A program made the position numbers and the translations under genes. The notes under the pieces were generated by a model. It worked only from the letters and a program-made list of their open reading frames with translations. It made no database searches and was not told the origin of the DNA. A DNA stretch of 64,000 nt from Palsa-504 sp963739615 (GTDB lineage: Bacteria; Actinomycetota; Actinomycetes; Streptosporangiales; Streptosporangiaceae), in NCBI GenBank assembly GCA_963739615.1, contig CAVUBD010000027.1, positions 1-64,000 of the forward strand, in the 5' to 3' direction. Of the stretch, positions 33,981 through 42,440 are shown one piece after another (the first letter of the stretch is position 1; each line of letters starts with the position of its first letter).

Positions 33981-34298
33981 AGGATCGACTGCGGCAGGCC
34001 CTCAGCCAATGCCGGGTATGACCGTGGTGTCCTCGTCTGCGCGATGCCCCCGTCCGGGTGGAGGCCTAGCCAGGCCTGCCTCCACCCGCCCTGCCAGTAT
34101 TTACCGCAGGTCATATCGCGATCAGCGTTCCTGAAGCCTGTTCATTGAAGATTCATCCATGCGCATGGAGGGACCGGGGCAGGTGAGCCGATACGGCCAG
34201 GCCCTTACCGTTCGCTTGGCAGGTACAGCGACCACTGGCCGCCCTCGTGGCGGTCCTCGCTCCGGATGCCGCCGAACCGCTCGATCCAGACCTTATAG
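33981..34298. other. Intergenic region with a minus-strand coding scrap
   Basis: Around 34203-34315 the minus strand reads GVSNYKVWIERFGGIRSEDR, then HEGGQWSLYLPSER and a stop. It looks like the end of a protein gene, with no start or recognisable family. The rest is featureless. Confidence 0.3.
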
Positions 34299-34520
34299 TT
34301 ACTCACCCCGGTCCAGGGCGTGCTGCTTTCCCCGGATCACATGGGCCTGATCATCCTTGATGGGACCGTCATCGCGCCCAGGCCCTGCCGCCCTGGCGCG
34401 GGCAGGCCGAGCGCCGGCGGTGAAGAAGGCCGGCAATCCGACGCTGGTCATCCCGTCACCAGAGTCCGGCCCGGCAACCTCGACCTTGATGGGCACACCG
34501 CTGGGAAGCGTGGCCGTCAC
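34299..34520 (-). pseudogene. Possible Trypco1/CU044_2847-like N-terminal fragment
   Basis: The frame starts MTATLPSGVPIKVEVAGPDS, then GDGMTSVGLPAF, and loses similarity after about 33 residues. The strand-turn-strand opening plus G-M-T-x-V-G-L is typical of small trypsin-co-occurring beta proteins of actinobacteria. Only the first third remains, so the assignment is tentative. It may be a relic of a second Trypco module. Confidence 0.35.
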
Positions 34521-34858
34521 CGATTGTTAGCGGCTTATTTATCTGCACATAGGGCCATGATCAACGGCAGCGCTCTTTGCGCGGCTCTAGCTGTCACGGA
34601 GTGTGACTGACCCGGTTGGCCTGACTGTAGCTAAACCGTTCAGAACGCTGATTCTTTGCTGGTGACTCAGTGATTGCCGGGATCGCCGTCGGCGCTCAGA
34701 TCAACCAATCTGTATGCCTTCGACCGCCCGGCAGAGCTCATGCGAGTATGCAGGATTGATGGCCGTTCAGGTTCAGTTGAACGTGGTAGGTTACGGGTGT
34801 TTGTGACCCGGCGTCGTTGTGATGCGCCCCGGCCCGGCCCGGTCACGCCGCCGCAGCG

Positions 34859-34886
34859 CCTGAAACGTTCCGGACAACGTTTCAGG
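34859..34886. promoter_or_regulatory. Perfect 11-bp inverted repeat
   Basis: CCTGAAACGTT and AACGTTTCAGG are separated by six bases. There is no T-tract, so it is more likely an operator than a terminator. It lies about 95 bases before the start of the Leu/Asp-repeat protein gene. Confidence 0.55.
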
Positions 34887-34979
34887 CTAGGCCCCAACGC
34901 GCCCCGATCACCAGTCAGGACTCACCCGCCGGATCTGGCGGCTCACCGTAAAGGGTCTGGTCCAGGCCTGTATAGAGCA

Positions 34980-35450
34980 GTGATACTTTACCTCGTGGAC
35001 TCGTCTGAGCGACGGCGCTGGGCGGAGGTCCGGCCGGTCCCGCGCTCAGAGGCGTGGGCCAAGGCCGCCGCCGAGCGCGCGGTCGAGCTTGTGGTTTCCG
35101 CGCTGGATGTCAATGCGCTGCTGGACCTGGTCGATCTGAACGCCGTGCTGGATCAGGTCGACATCAACCAGGTGCTGGACCGGATCGACCTGGACCGCCT
35201 GCTCGAGCGGATAGACCTCAATGAGCTCGTCAAGCACATCGACGTCGAGGCACTGGTCGAGCAGACCGACCTCGGCGCTGTTATCGCCGCGTCCTCCAGC
35301 GGGGTCGCGGGCGAGTTGCTCAACGTGGTCCGCAGCCAGGCCGTCGGGCTGGATGAGTTCATCGCCCGCTGGATAGGGCGGCTTCGCCGCCGCCCGTACA
35401 CCGGCCCGCCTGGCCCGCCTGGCCGGCTGCGGGCCAAGGCAGGATCATGA
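34980..35450 (+). CDS. 11-residue repeat protein in an RDD operon
   Basis: About 156 residues. The centre consists of six or more 11-residue units of the type (V/I)D(L/I)N.(V/L)L(D/E).: DVNALLDLVDLNAVLDQVDI, then NQVLDRIDLDRLLERIDLNE and LVKHIDVEALVEQTDL. These should form a regular amphipathic helical or solenoid structure. The C-terminus is Pro/Arg-rich. The stop overlaps the ATG of the RDD membrane gene (ATGA), so the two products probably work together at the membrane. The start is uncertain: GTG 34980 or GTG 34995. No clear ribosome site. Confidence 0.7.
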   Translation: MILYLVDSSERRRWAEVRPVPRSEAWAKAAAERAVELVVSALDVNALLDLVDLNAVLDQVDINQVLDRIDLDRLLERIDLNELVKHIDVEALVEQTDLGAVIAASSSGVAGELLNVVRSQAVGLDEFIARWIGRLRRRPYTGPPGPPGRLRAKAGS

Positions 35451-35974
35451 CCGCGCGCGCGGGCGATGCCCCGCCCTCCGGGCCCCCGGCGGTCATCCGG
35501 GAGAGCCTGCAAGGGAAGTACGCGGGCTTCGCGTCGCGCTTTGCCGCCTTCGCCGTAGACGTAGGGGCCAGTCTCGGCGTGTTCCTGCTCGCCCTGGCCG
35601 CCATCTCGTTCGCGGCCAGGGTGCTGACCGGCAAGGACATCACCTGGAACAAGGGCGACATCTGGGTGATCATCGCCTATGCGGTCTGGGCGTTCATTTA
35701 CTTCGCTTACTGCTGGGCCGCGAACGGCAGGACCGCCGGCATGGCGCTGTTCGGCGTGCGGGTGGTGCGAGACGATGGCACGGACGCCAGCGGGCGCCGG
35801 GCGGTCGTGCGCACGCTGGCGCTCCCGTTGAGCTTCCTGTTCCTGGGACTGGGGTTCGTGGGCATCCTGCTGGGTGACCGGCGCCGGGCGCTGCATGACG
35901 TCATCGCCGGGACGGCGGTCATCTACTCCTGGGACGCGCGGGCGGCGCGGCTGCGGTTCCTGTCCAGGGACTGA
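35447..35974 (+). CDS. RDD-family membrane protein
   Basis: 175 residues, starting in an ATGA overlap with the repeat-protein gene. RDD features: FASRFAAFAVDVGASLGVFL (Arg and Asp in helix 1), VWAFIYFAYCWAANGRTAGM in helix 2, ALFGVRVVRDDG, and LLGDRRRALHDVIAGTAVIY with the conserved Asp pair. It has three or four helices. RDD proteins are thought to transport ions or small solutes. The last 52 bases overlap the end of the convergent Hsp20 gene. Confidence 0.9.
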   Translation: MTARAGDAPPSGPPAVIRESLQGKYAGFASRFAAFAVDVGASLGVFLLALAAISFAARVLTGKDITWNKGDIWVIIAYAVWAFIYFAYCWAANGRTAGMALFGVRVVRDDGTDASGRRAVVRTLALPLSFLFLGLGFVGILLGDRRRALHDVIAGTAVIYSWDARAARLRFLSRD

Positions 35975-36441
35975 TCACCGGCCTGGTCAGGCTGCTGCTC
36001 GGGCATCGCGTCGGCGTTCTCGATGGTGATCTGGGTGCCTTCTGGCTTGACCGCGCGGACCGGGACGCTGACCTCGAGGACGCCCCTGTCGTACCGGGCG
36101 GTGACGTCCTCGGGATCAACCCCGGCGGGGAGACTGACCGCGCGGGCCAGCGATCCGTAGCGGAACTCCGAGCGGTACGGCCCGTTGTCCTGCTGGCGGC
36201 GCTCGGCGCGGATGGTCAGGATCCGGCCATCGACGGTGACCTCGATGTCCTTCTCCGGGTCCAGGCCGGGCAGTTCGGCCCGGATCACATAACGGTCGTC
36301 CCGGATCGATTCCTCGAGCCGGAACACCCGGCCCGCCAGGAACGGCGGCAGCCCGGTCCACGGGGACTCCAGCCAGTCGGCCAGATCCGGGAACATAGCG
36401 CGGAATCTTGCGGGCGCCTGAGGGCGCGGCAATCTAGCCAT
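35923..36441 (-). CDS. Hsp20/alpha-crystallin small heat-shock protein
   Basis: 172 residues. The alpha-crystallin domain spans about 45-140: DDRYVIRAELPGLDPEKDIE, LTIRAERRQQDNGPYRSEFR, YGSLARAVSLPAGVDPEDV and the closing RYDRGVLEVSVPV. A polar C-terminal tail of about 40 residues follows. It is an ATP-independent chaperone that holds unfolding proteins. It is convergent with the RDD gene and overlaps it by 52 bases. A 36-bp tandem repeat lies 29 bases upstream of its start and could carry promoter or operator sites. Confidence 0.93.
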   Translation of the reverse strand: MARLPRPQAPARFRAMFPDLADWLESPWTGLPPFLAGRVFRLEESIRDDRYVIRAELPGLDPEKDIEVTVDGRILTIRAERRQQDNGPYRSEFRYGSLARAVSLPAGVDPEDVTARYDRGVLEVSVPVRAVKPEGTQITIENADAMPEQQPDQAGDQSLDRNRSRAARASQE

Positions 36442-36469
36442 GATGTCCCTCCACTGCTCGTACGACCAT

Positions 36470-36541
36470 GTTATCTGTTCTGGCCCAGCCGGCGGCGCAG
36501 ACTGAGTTATCTGTTCTGGGCTAGCTGGCCGCGCAGACTGC
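36470..36541. repeat. Two tandem 36-bp repeats upstream of the Hsp20 gene
   Basis: Copies at 36470-36505 and 36506-36541, both starting GTTATCTGTTCTGG and ending GCGCAGACTG, with a few differences. The first lies 29 bases upstream of the Hsp20 start. This could be a duplicated operator or a scar of local duplication. Confidence 0.7.
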
Positions 36542-36835
36542 GCCGGCTGTGCCGTCCTTTCCCGCGCTCCGGCCTGGCTGGTGGCGCGGATCGGGGATGC
36601 CCGTTGGCGGTGGCTGGCGGCGCGGATCCGGCTGGCGGAACTGACCGGGCACAGGTTGGCTGGGGCTGCGGCGCGGTCTTAGCCGTGTCCGCGTATCCGG
36701 GCATCCACCGGAGCACTTCAGCGCGGAAGGGCGCTTCGCATTCGAGCTGGCAGAGCACGCCCAGGCCAGATGCCAGTACCCGGTGGATGAGTACGTAAGA
36801 GGGCGGCAGGTTGAGCCGCCGCAGCACGCTGGATG
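36542..36835 (-). pseudogene. ABC1/UbiB-type kinase C-terminal fragment
   Basis: The minus-strand frame reads VLRRLNLPPSYVLIHRVLAS, then GLGVLCQLECEAPFRAEVLR and WMPGYAD, followed by a Pro-rich tail to the stop at 36507. The pattern LPPSY.LIHRV...GVLCQL is the end of AarF/ABC1-family atypical kinases in actinobacteria. The kinase core is missing; a LuxR/MalT relic on the other strand begins at the break. Confidence 0.6.
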
Positions 36836-36837
36836 AC

Positions 36838-37955
36838 CGCAAGGCTGATGCCCGCAATGTCTCGGTGCGCAGCCATTCGCGGCTGAACCTGAACGACTCC
36901 GCCCTGGATGGCCCGGACCGGGTGGCCGCTTTGCACCGGCGGGCGGCCCGGTGGTATGCGCGGACCGGTCGGCTCGCCGACGCTGTGCGGCACGCCGCCG
37001 CGGCCGGTGACTGGCCGCTGGCCGCCAGCCTGGTCATCGAGGATCTGGCGATCGGCCAGATCCTGCAGCCGGGAGAGGGCCGGTCCCTGGCCGTGGAGTT
37101 CGCGGCCATGCCGGCCGGCCAGGCCTGGACCGAGCCGCAGCCGTACCTGGTCACCGCGGCGGTGGCGCAGTCAGCTGGTCGGCCTGAATCGTGCGCCGCC
37201 GCACTGGATGCCGCTGACGGCATCCTGGAGGGCCTTCCTGCCGGCCAGGGGGCTGAGTGCGGCCAGGCCGCCGCGCTGATCCGCCTGGCCGCCTGCCTTG
37301 GTACCGGGGAAATGATGGCGGGGGCGGCCGACGCTGCCCGCGCGGAGTTGCTGGTCAGCCAGGTCCCAGACGAAAAGCTCGCCCGGCATCCCGACATCCG
37401 CGGCCGGGCGGGTGCTGTCCGGCCGCGGGGCCGTCGAGCCGTGGTCCGGCCACCTGGACGAGGCGGCCCGTGTCCTGCAGGCGGGGGTGGCCGCCGAGAC
37501 CGCTTCAGGCGGCCAGGGCGAACGATCCGCCTGTGTGGGACGCCTGGCCCTGGCGGAGGCTTTGCGCGGGCGGCTGCGCCTTGCTGCGGAGCTGGCCGGG
37601 CGGGCGGCCCCAGGGGTCGGCGAGGACCGGCCGCCCGGCCATGACCAGGACCCGGCGGCGCTGGTCGCGCTCGCCTGGGTGCACCTGGAACGCTGTGAGC
37701 TGCGTGAGGTGCGCAGTTGCCTCAAGCGGGCTGAGGCCGCCCTGGGCGCCGGCCCGGGCACGCTGACCGGGACGGTGGCCTGGCTCGTCGCAGCGGGCGG
37801 CGCCCTGGCGGAGGGACGCGCCGAGGCGGCTGCGCAGATCATCACCAGGGCCCGGTCCGGGTGGCCCGTTCCGGCCTGGCTCGACCAGCAGCTGAGCGCG
37901 GCCGAATCGCGGGCGTGCGCGGCGTCCGGCGACACCCCGGCGGCACTGGCCGCAC
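36838..37955 (+). pseudogene. LuxR/MalT (LAL)-type regulator, internal fragment with frameshift
   Basis: The reading VAALHRRAARWYARTGRLAD, then AVRHAAAAGDWPLAASLVIE is the winged-helix/TPR junction of large ATP-binding LuxR (MalT-like) regulators. TPR-like helices follow. Near 37410 the coherent frame changes (EPWSGHLDEAARVLQAGVAA, then EALRGRLRLAAELAGRA). Both the P-loop N-terminus and the LuxR DNA-binding C-terminus are missing. The frame is fused at about 37956 to a chloride-channel fragment. Confidence 0.7.
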
Positions 37956-38442
37956 CCTGGCCCTGTCCACGCTGGCGTTCCTGCTGCTGTTCAAGGGCCT
38001 GGCCTGGAGCATCTCACTCGGCAGCTTCCGCGGCGGCCCGACCTTCCCGGCCCTGTTCATCGGCGCGGCCGGGGGCCTGCTCGCCGCGCACCTGCCCGGG
38101 TTCTCCGAGACCCCCGCCGTGGCCGTGCTGATGGCCGCCGCAGTCGTGTCGATCCTGCGGCTCCCGCTGTCCGCCACCGTCATCACCCTCCTGCTGGTCT
38201 CCAAAGCCGGAATCGCCACCGCCCCGCTCATCATCGTCGCCGTCGTGGTCGCCTACCTCACCATCCAGAACCCTGTCCCCAGCCCGCAGCCCCGCCGCGC
38301 GGGCCGCGCCGGCCGCTGGCACGCAGCCCGCCGCACCCCCGCATACCACCGCAACCGCAAACCCCGCCGACAGCCAGAAGTGACCACCAGCTTCGAAGGA
38401 TCCGGGATTCCCCTCAAACCGTGGAGACTTCGGTTGTGGTGA
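37956..38442 (+). pseudogene. ClC-type chloride channel C-terminal fragment
   Basis: The frame gives LLLFKGLAWSISLGSFRGGP, then TFPALFIGAAGGLLAAHLPG and ILRLPLSATVITLLLVSKAG. This is the second half of a ClC channel/transporter, with the G-x-F-x-G-G-P selectivity segment and late helices. The first half is missing, replaced by LuxR/MalT sequence. The tail after VAYLTIQNP is a random extension. Confidence 0.8.
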
Positions 38443-38488
38443 TCATGGCCAGAGCCTGGAATCCTCACTACGCTTCGCGGGGGGAAAT

Positions 38489-38715
38489 ATGACCGATCAG
38501 CCTGACCAGGAACTGCCGCCGGCAAAGCGAAGGCGGCTCATCATCGCCGCGGTGCTGCACGGCCTGGTGGTCACGACGGTGCTGGTGGTTCTTTACTACC
38601 TGCTGCCGCTGGACCGGCCGCTGGACACCGGCACGGCGGTGCGCCTGCTGATCGGCCTGCTGGTCTTCGTCGGCGTCACGGTGTGGCAGGTCAGGGCGGT
38701 CGCCGGCTCGCGCGA
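38489..38715 (+). pseudogene. Two-helix potassium-channel gene, 3' truncated
   Basis: It starts MTDQPDQELPPAKRRRLIIA and has two membrane helices (VLHGLVVTTVLVVLYYLLPL; AVRLLIGLLVFVGVTVWQVR), as in the first part of small actinobacterial ion-channel proteins. After about SRELD the frame becomes unrelated. The pore (TVGFGD-type) sequence is absent, so the product would not be a channel. The start and ribosome site (GGGGGAAATATG) look natural. Confidence 0.55.
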
Positions 38716-39072
38716 GCTTGACGACCAAGCTGATGACGTCGAGCGCGATGATCCCGGGGGCCACGTCCGCGGTGGGGATCGACGTGCTTGCAGGCACAGG
38801 TGGCTGGTCACGCGAACGGTGCGGCCTATCGAACTGTTATCACGATCACCGCAGATCACCCTTCCTGGGGTGATGCCTGGGTGGTGCGCAGAACGGCCCG
38901 GTGCGGCAACGTCGATGACACCGGCAAGACGACCGGGGCGACCGGCACGACGACCGGCAAGAGCGCCGTCGCGGGCCTGGGCTGTTCAGGTAGCCGTGTG
39001 CTAGACGATCAGGCCGGTCGCGCGTAACCGGTAGCGATCCGGCTTTGGCTTCGATCAGCAGGGGGTACGGAG
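38716..39072. other. Junction region between channel and recombinase relics
   Basis: About 350 bases without a supported gene. A run of GACGACCGGCAAGA-like short repeats lies at 38925-38965. An attachment site of the broken integrase could be here, but none can be recognised from one copy. Confidence 0.3.
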
Positions 39073-40247
39073 ATGGCACAGCTGGACTGGAAGGCCGAGT
39101 ACGCCTACACCACCGGGATGCAGCTCGGCATGCCCACCATCGCCGCCCGGCTCAACGCCGACCCGGCCCGCTACCCCGCCCCCACCGGCAAGGGGTGGAC
39201 CGCCCAGTCCGTGTTCGCGGTGCTGGGTAACCCGAAGTACACCGGGCACATGGTCTACGGCCGGATCCGCAAACGCCAGGGCCGCCGCATCACCGTCCCC
39301 CAGTCCGAGTGGCTGTGGTCACCCGAGCCCGTCCACCCCGCGATCATCGACCGGGACACCTGGACCGCCGCCCAGCAGATCAGCGCCGAACATTCCACCA
39401 GCCGCGACGGGGACGGGCTCAGCAGGCACCCGGCCGCGACCCGGACCTACCCATACCGGGGCCGGGTCCGGTGCCGGGACTGCCGCCGCCGGATGGGCGC
39501 CAGCCCTTACCCCTCGCCCGCCGGGACCCGGGTGTACTACCAGTGCCCGCACAACCCCGCCAACCCGAGACACGCCGCCGCGGCCCCGGACCATCCCCGC
39601 ACCGTCAAGGCCCCCGAAACCCGCCTCGACAGCATCGTCGCCCTGTTCTTCAATGACCACGTCTTCGGCCCCCGCCGCGCGCAGCTGCTCGCCGCCCAGC
39701 TCCCGGCCACCGACGCCGCCGCCCGGGCCGACCGCGACGCCACCACAGCCGCCATCAAGGCCCGGCTGCGCCAGATCGAGACAGGGCAGAACTCGTGCAT
39801 CCTCGAACTCGAACAGCTCCCCGCCGACCCGGCCGACACCGCCGCCGCGGCGATGCGCGGCCGGATCCGCGCCCGGTTCGCCGACCTGCATACCGAACGC
39901 GAGCAGCTCGACACCCAGCTCGCCGCCCTGGCCGCCGCCACCCCCCGCGCCGCCGACCCCGCGCCGCCGACCCCGCCCTGCTCGACGAGCTCCCCCTCGC
40001 GGGAGACATCCTGCCCGGCCTGTCGGCGGCCCTGAAGGCGCGGCTGCTGGAGGCCTTCGATATCCAGGTCCTGTGGAACAAGCCCGGCCGTCAGGCCACC
40101 GTCCACGCCGAGATCACCGACGCCACCCTGCGGGCTCTCCCGGCTATTCTCAACCCCGGCCAGGACGGCTACGATGACACAGACGACGTGTCCGCAGCTG
40201 AGGCGGAGTCAATGGAGGATTTGTTCGAAGCACCTATGAGCCCCTAA
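39073..40247 (+). pseudogene. Large serine recombinase, N-terminus missing and frameshifted
   Basis: The frame from 39073 reads YAYTTGMQLGMPTIAARLNA, then WTAQSVFAVLGNPKYTGHMV (recombinase domain) and RVRCRDCRRRMGASPYPSPA...YYQCPH (zinc ribbon). A coiled coil follows (IKARLRQIETGQNSCILELE). At about 39965 the reading shifts to another frame (PLAGDILPGLSAALKARLLE, then AFDIQVLWNKPGRQATVHAE) and ends at 40247. The catalytic resolvase domain with the nucleophile Ser is absent. It is probably the integrase of a lost phage or integrative element, resting next to parA. Confidence 0.8.
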
Positions 40248-40545
40248 ATCCTCCGCGGAGCCGAAATCCTCCACGCAAAGGCCAGGCACCTGGTACGGGT
40301 GAGGGGTCAGGTGCGAGTGAGGTCAGCGGGGCCCGGAACGCCGGCGCGCATACTGCCAGCCGCCTGATGCCCGCCGGCCAGGACAGGCGTCAGGCGTCCT
40401 GGGGCTGATGAAAAGCCGCCGCGATCAAGCAAAAGGATATCGGGCCCTAACGGCGAGCCTGCTTGCCAGCGGCCGGCCCAGGCCCTAGAGTCCAAGCCAG
40501 GTTCCGTGGGCATCGTCGCGGCCTGAGCACGGAGGTTCAGCACTG
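40248..40545. other. Intergenic region upstream of parA
   Basis: It contains a short direct repeat (GAAATCCTCC and TAAATCCTCC, 40246-40275) after the recombinase end, and probably the promoter of the parA-scpAB operon. No gene is supported. Confidence 0.35.
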
Positions 40546-41439
40546 GTGGCAGCATACCGATATATAGAGCCCCAGGCAGGAGAGTTGGGTCCCACCGGAC
40601 GACCGTTCTCCGTCTTTCCCGATCCCGAGCCGCTTGAGGAACACGGCCCCGCGCGCATCGTGGCGGTCTGTAACCAAAAGGGTGGCGTCGGTAAGACCAC
40701 GACCACGATCAACCTCGGCGCGGCCCTGGCCGAGCAGGGCCGTCGCGTGCTCCTGGTCGACTTCGACCCGCAGGGAGCGCTCTCGGTCGGGCTCGGCATC
40801 CAGCCGCACGACATCGACAGCACCGTCTACAACCTGCTGATGGAGCGCGACATCACGGTGCACGACGTGATGCACAAGACGAACGTCGATGGCATGGACC
40901 TGCTGCCGAGCAACATCGACCTCTCCGGCGCCGAGGTCCAGCTGGTGCACGAGGTCGGCCGCGAATACGTGCTCGGCGGGGTGCTGCAGCCGCTCATGTC
41001 GGATTACGACATGATCATGATCGACTGCCAGCCATCCCTGGGCCTGCTGACCATCAACGCGCTCGCGTGCGCGGACAGCGTGATCATCCCGCTGGAGTGC
41101 GAGTACTTCGCGATGCGGGGCGTCGCCCTGCTGATGGAGACGATCGACAAGGTTTCGCGCCGCCTGAACCCGAAGCTCACCATCGACGGCTTGCTTGCCA
41201 CCATGTACGACTCGCGGACGCTTCATACCCGTGAGGTCCTGGCCAGCATGGTCAATGGTTTCGGCGACAAAGTTTTTCATACTGTAATCAACCGCACGGT
41301 GAGGTTCCCGGACGCTACGGTGGCCGGGGAGCCTATTACCAGCTTCGATTCGGGATCATCGGGGGCCCATTCTTACCGGGAGCTGGCCAAGGAGGTACTG
41401 GAGCGGTGGCGACAGGCAGGGGGCGATCACGGAGGGTAA
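40546..41439 (+). CDS. parA: ParA/Soj-family chromosome-partitioning ATPase
   Basis: 297 residues from GTG 40546. The deviant Walker A is CNQKGGVGKTTTTINLGAAL (about residue 45). The Walker A-prime/B strands are VLLVDFDPQGALSVGLG and YDMIMIDCQPSLG. It lacks a long basic N-terminal DNA-binding domain. In actinobacteria this ParA-like gene precedes scpA and scpB, so it takes part in chromosome organisation or segregation. It begins the conserved core block, which runs without IS interruption as far as tyrA. Confidence 0.93.
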   Translation: MAAYRYIEPQAGELGPTGRPFSVFPDPEPLEEHGPARIVAVCNQKGGVGKTTTTINLGAALAEQGRRVLLVDFDPQGALSVGLGIQPHDIDSTVYNLLMERDITVHDVMHKTNVDGMDLLPSNIDLSGAEVQLVHEVGREYVLGGVLQPLMSDYDMIMIDCQPSLGLLTINALACADSVIIPLECEYFAMRGVALLMETIDKVSRRLNPKLTIDGLLATMYDSRTLHTREVLASMVNGFGDKVFHTVINRTVRFPDATVAGEPITSFDSGSSGAHSYRELAKEVLERWRQAGGDHGG

Positions 41440-41596
41440 GCCTTCCGGGAGTCGCTGAGCTCCTGCCCCCGGGCTGCTCCTGGCCCGGACCGTTCGTGAA
41501 GCCATCGCGGTACTGCTCGCCGACCTCGACGCGCGCGGCCGGGAGAGCGCCCGGAGCGAAAACGGGCGCTGGCAGCCTCCCCACCTCGCTACCGTC
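41440..41596. other. parA-scpA spacer
   Basis: 157 bases with no start codon in the scpA frame after the last stop (about 41453). Protein-like sequence directly before scpA (VREAIAVLLADLDARGRESA) lies in the scpA frame, so scpA may start further upstream at a non-standard codon. Confidence 0.3.
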
Positions 41597-42436
41597 ATGA
41601 GCGTGAGCATCGAAGACCTGGCGGGCGACCCGGAAGGCGCGGCGCGGGCCGGATCCAGCGCGTTCGAGGTACACCTCGACGTGTTCGAGGGCCCGTTCGA
41701 CCTGCTGCTCGCGCTGATCTCCAAGCACAAGCTCGACATCACCGAAGTCGCCCTGTCCCAGGTCACCGACGAGTTCATCGCCTACATCTCGCACCGCACC
41801 GACGGCTGGGACCTGGACCAGGTGAGCTATTTCCTGCTGGTCGCGGCCACCTTGCTCGACCTCAAGGCCGCGCGCCTGCTGCCGTCAGGCGAGGTGGAGG
41901 ACGAGGAGGACCTGGCCCTGCTCGAAGCCAGGGACCTGCTCTTCGCCCGGCTGCTGCAGTACCGCGCGTACAAGGAAGTGGCGGCCACCTTCGCGGCCCG
42001 GATGGCCGCCGCGGCCCGCCGGTTCCCGCGCCGGGTCCCGCTCGAGCCGCGCTTCGCGCAGCTGCTCCCCGAGGTGCTGCTCGGCCTCGGCCCGGCCGAA
42101 TTCGCCCGGCTCGCTGCGCTCACGCTCACGCCCAAAGCGCCGCCGAAGGTACCGACCGATCACATTCACGCGCCCGTGATCATCATCAGGGAGCACGCGC
42201 AGGTCATCGCGGCCATGCTGGCCCAACTCGGACGGGCCAGCTTCAGGCAGCTGACGGCGCGCGCGGCCGGCAGCTACGAGGTGGTGGCCACCTTCCTCGC
42301 GCTGCTCGAGCTGTACCGGGAGGACGTAGTGTCCTTCGAGCAGGTCGCGCCGCTCGGTGAGCTCTACGTGACCTGGACGGGGACCAAGGACCTAAACACT
42401 GATAGCGTCAGTGAGCTGACGGAAAGCGACGACTAA
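41597..42436 (+). CDS. scpA: Segregation and condensation protein A
   Basis: 279 residues. It is kleisin-like, with VHLDVFEGPFDLLLALISKH, KLDITEVALSQVTDEFIAYI and a C-terminal winged-helix (FLALLELYREDVVSFEQVAP). With ScpB it bridges the SMC dimer heads for chromosome condensation. ATG 41597 is used here. The in-frame sequence just upstream also looks coding-like, so the N-terminus could be longer. It ends four bases before scpB. Confidence 0.95.
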   Translation: MSVSIEDLAGDPEGAARAGSSAFEVHLDVFEGPFDLLLALISKHKLDITEVALSQVTDEFIAYISHRTDGWDLDQVSYFLLVAATLLDLKAARLLPSGEVEDEEDLALLEARDLLFARLLQYRAYKEVAATFAARMAAAARRFPRRVPLEPRFAQLLPEVLLGLGPAEFARLAALTLTPKAPPKVPTDHIHAPVIIIREHAQVIAAMLAQLGRASFRQLTARAAGSYEVVATFLALLELYREDVVSFEQVAPLGELYVTWTGTKDLNTDSVSELTESDD

Positions 42437-42440
42437 CGAG

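Noticed and set aside
34859..34886. Inverted repeat as a rho-independent terminator
   Set aside because: No T-tract follows and no gene ends just before it. An operator role is more likely but unproven.
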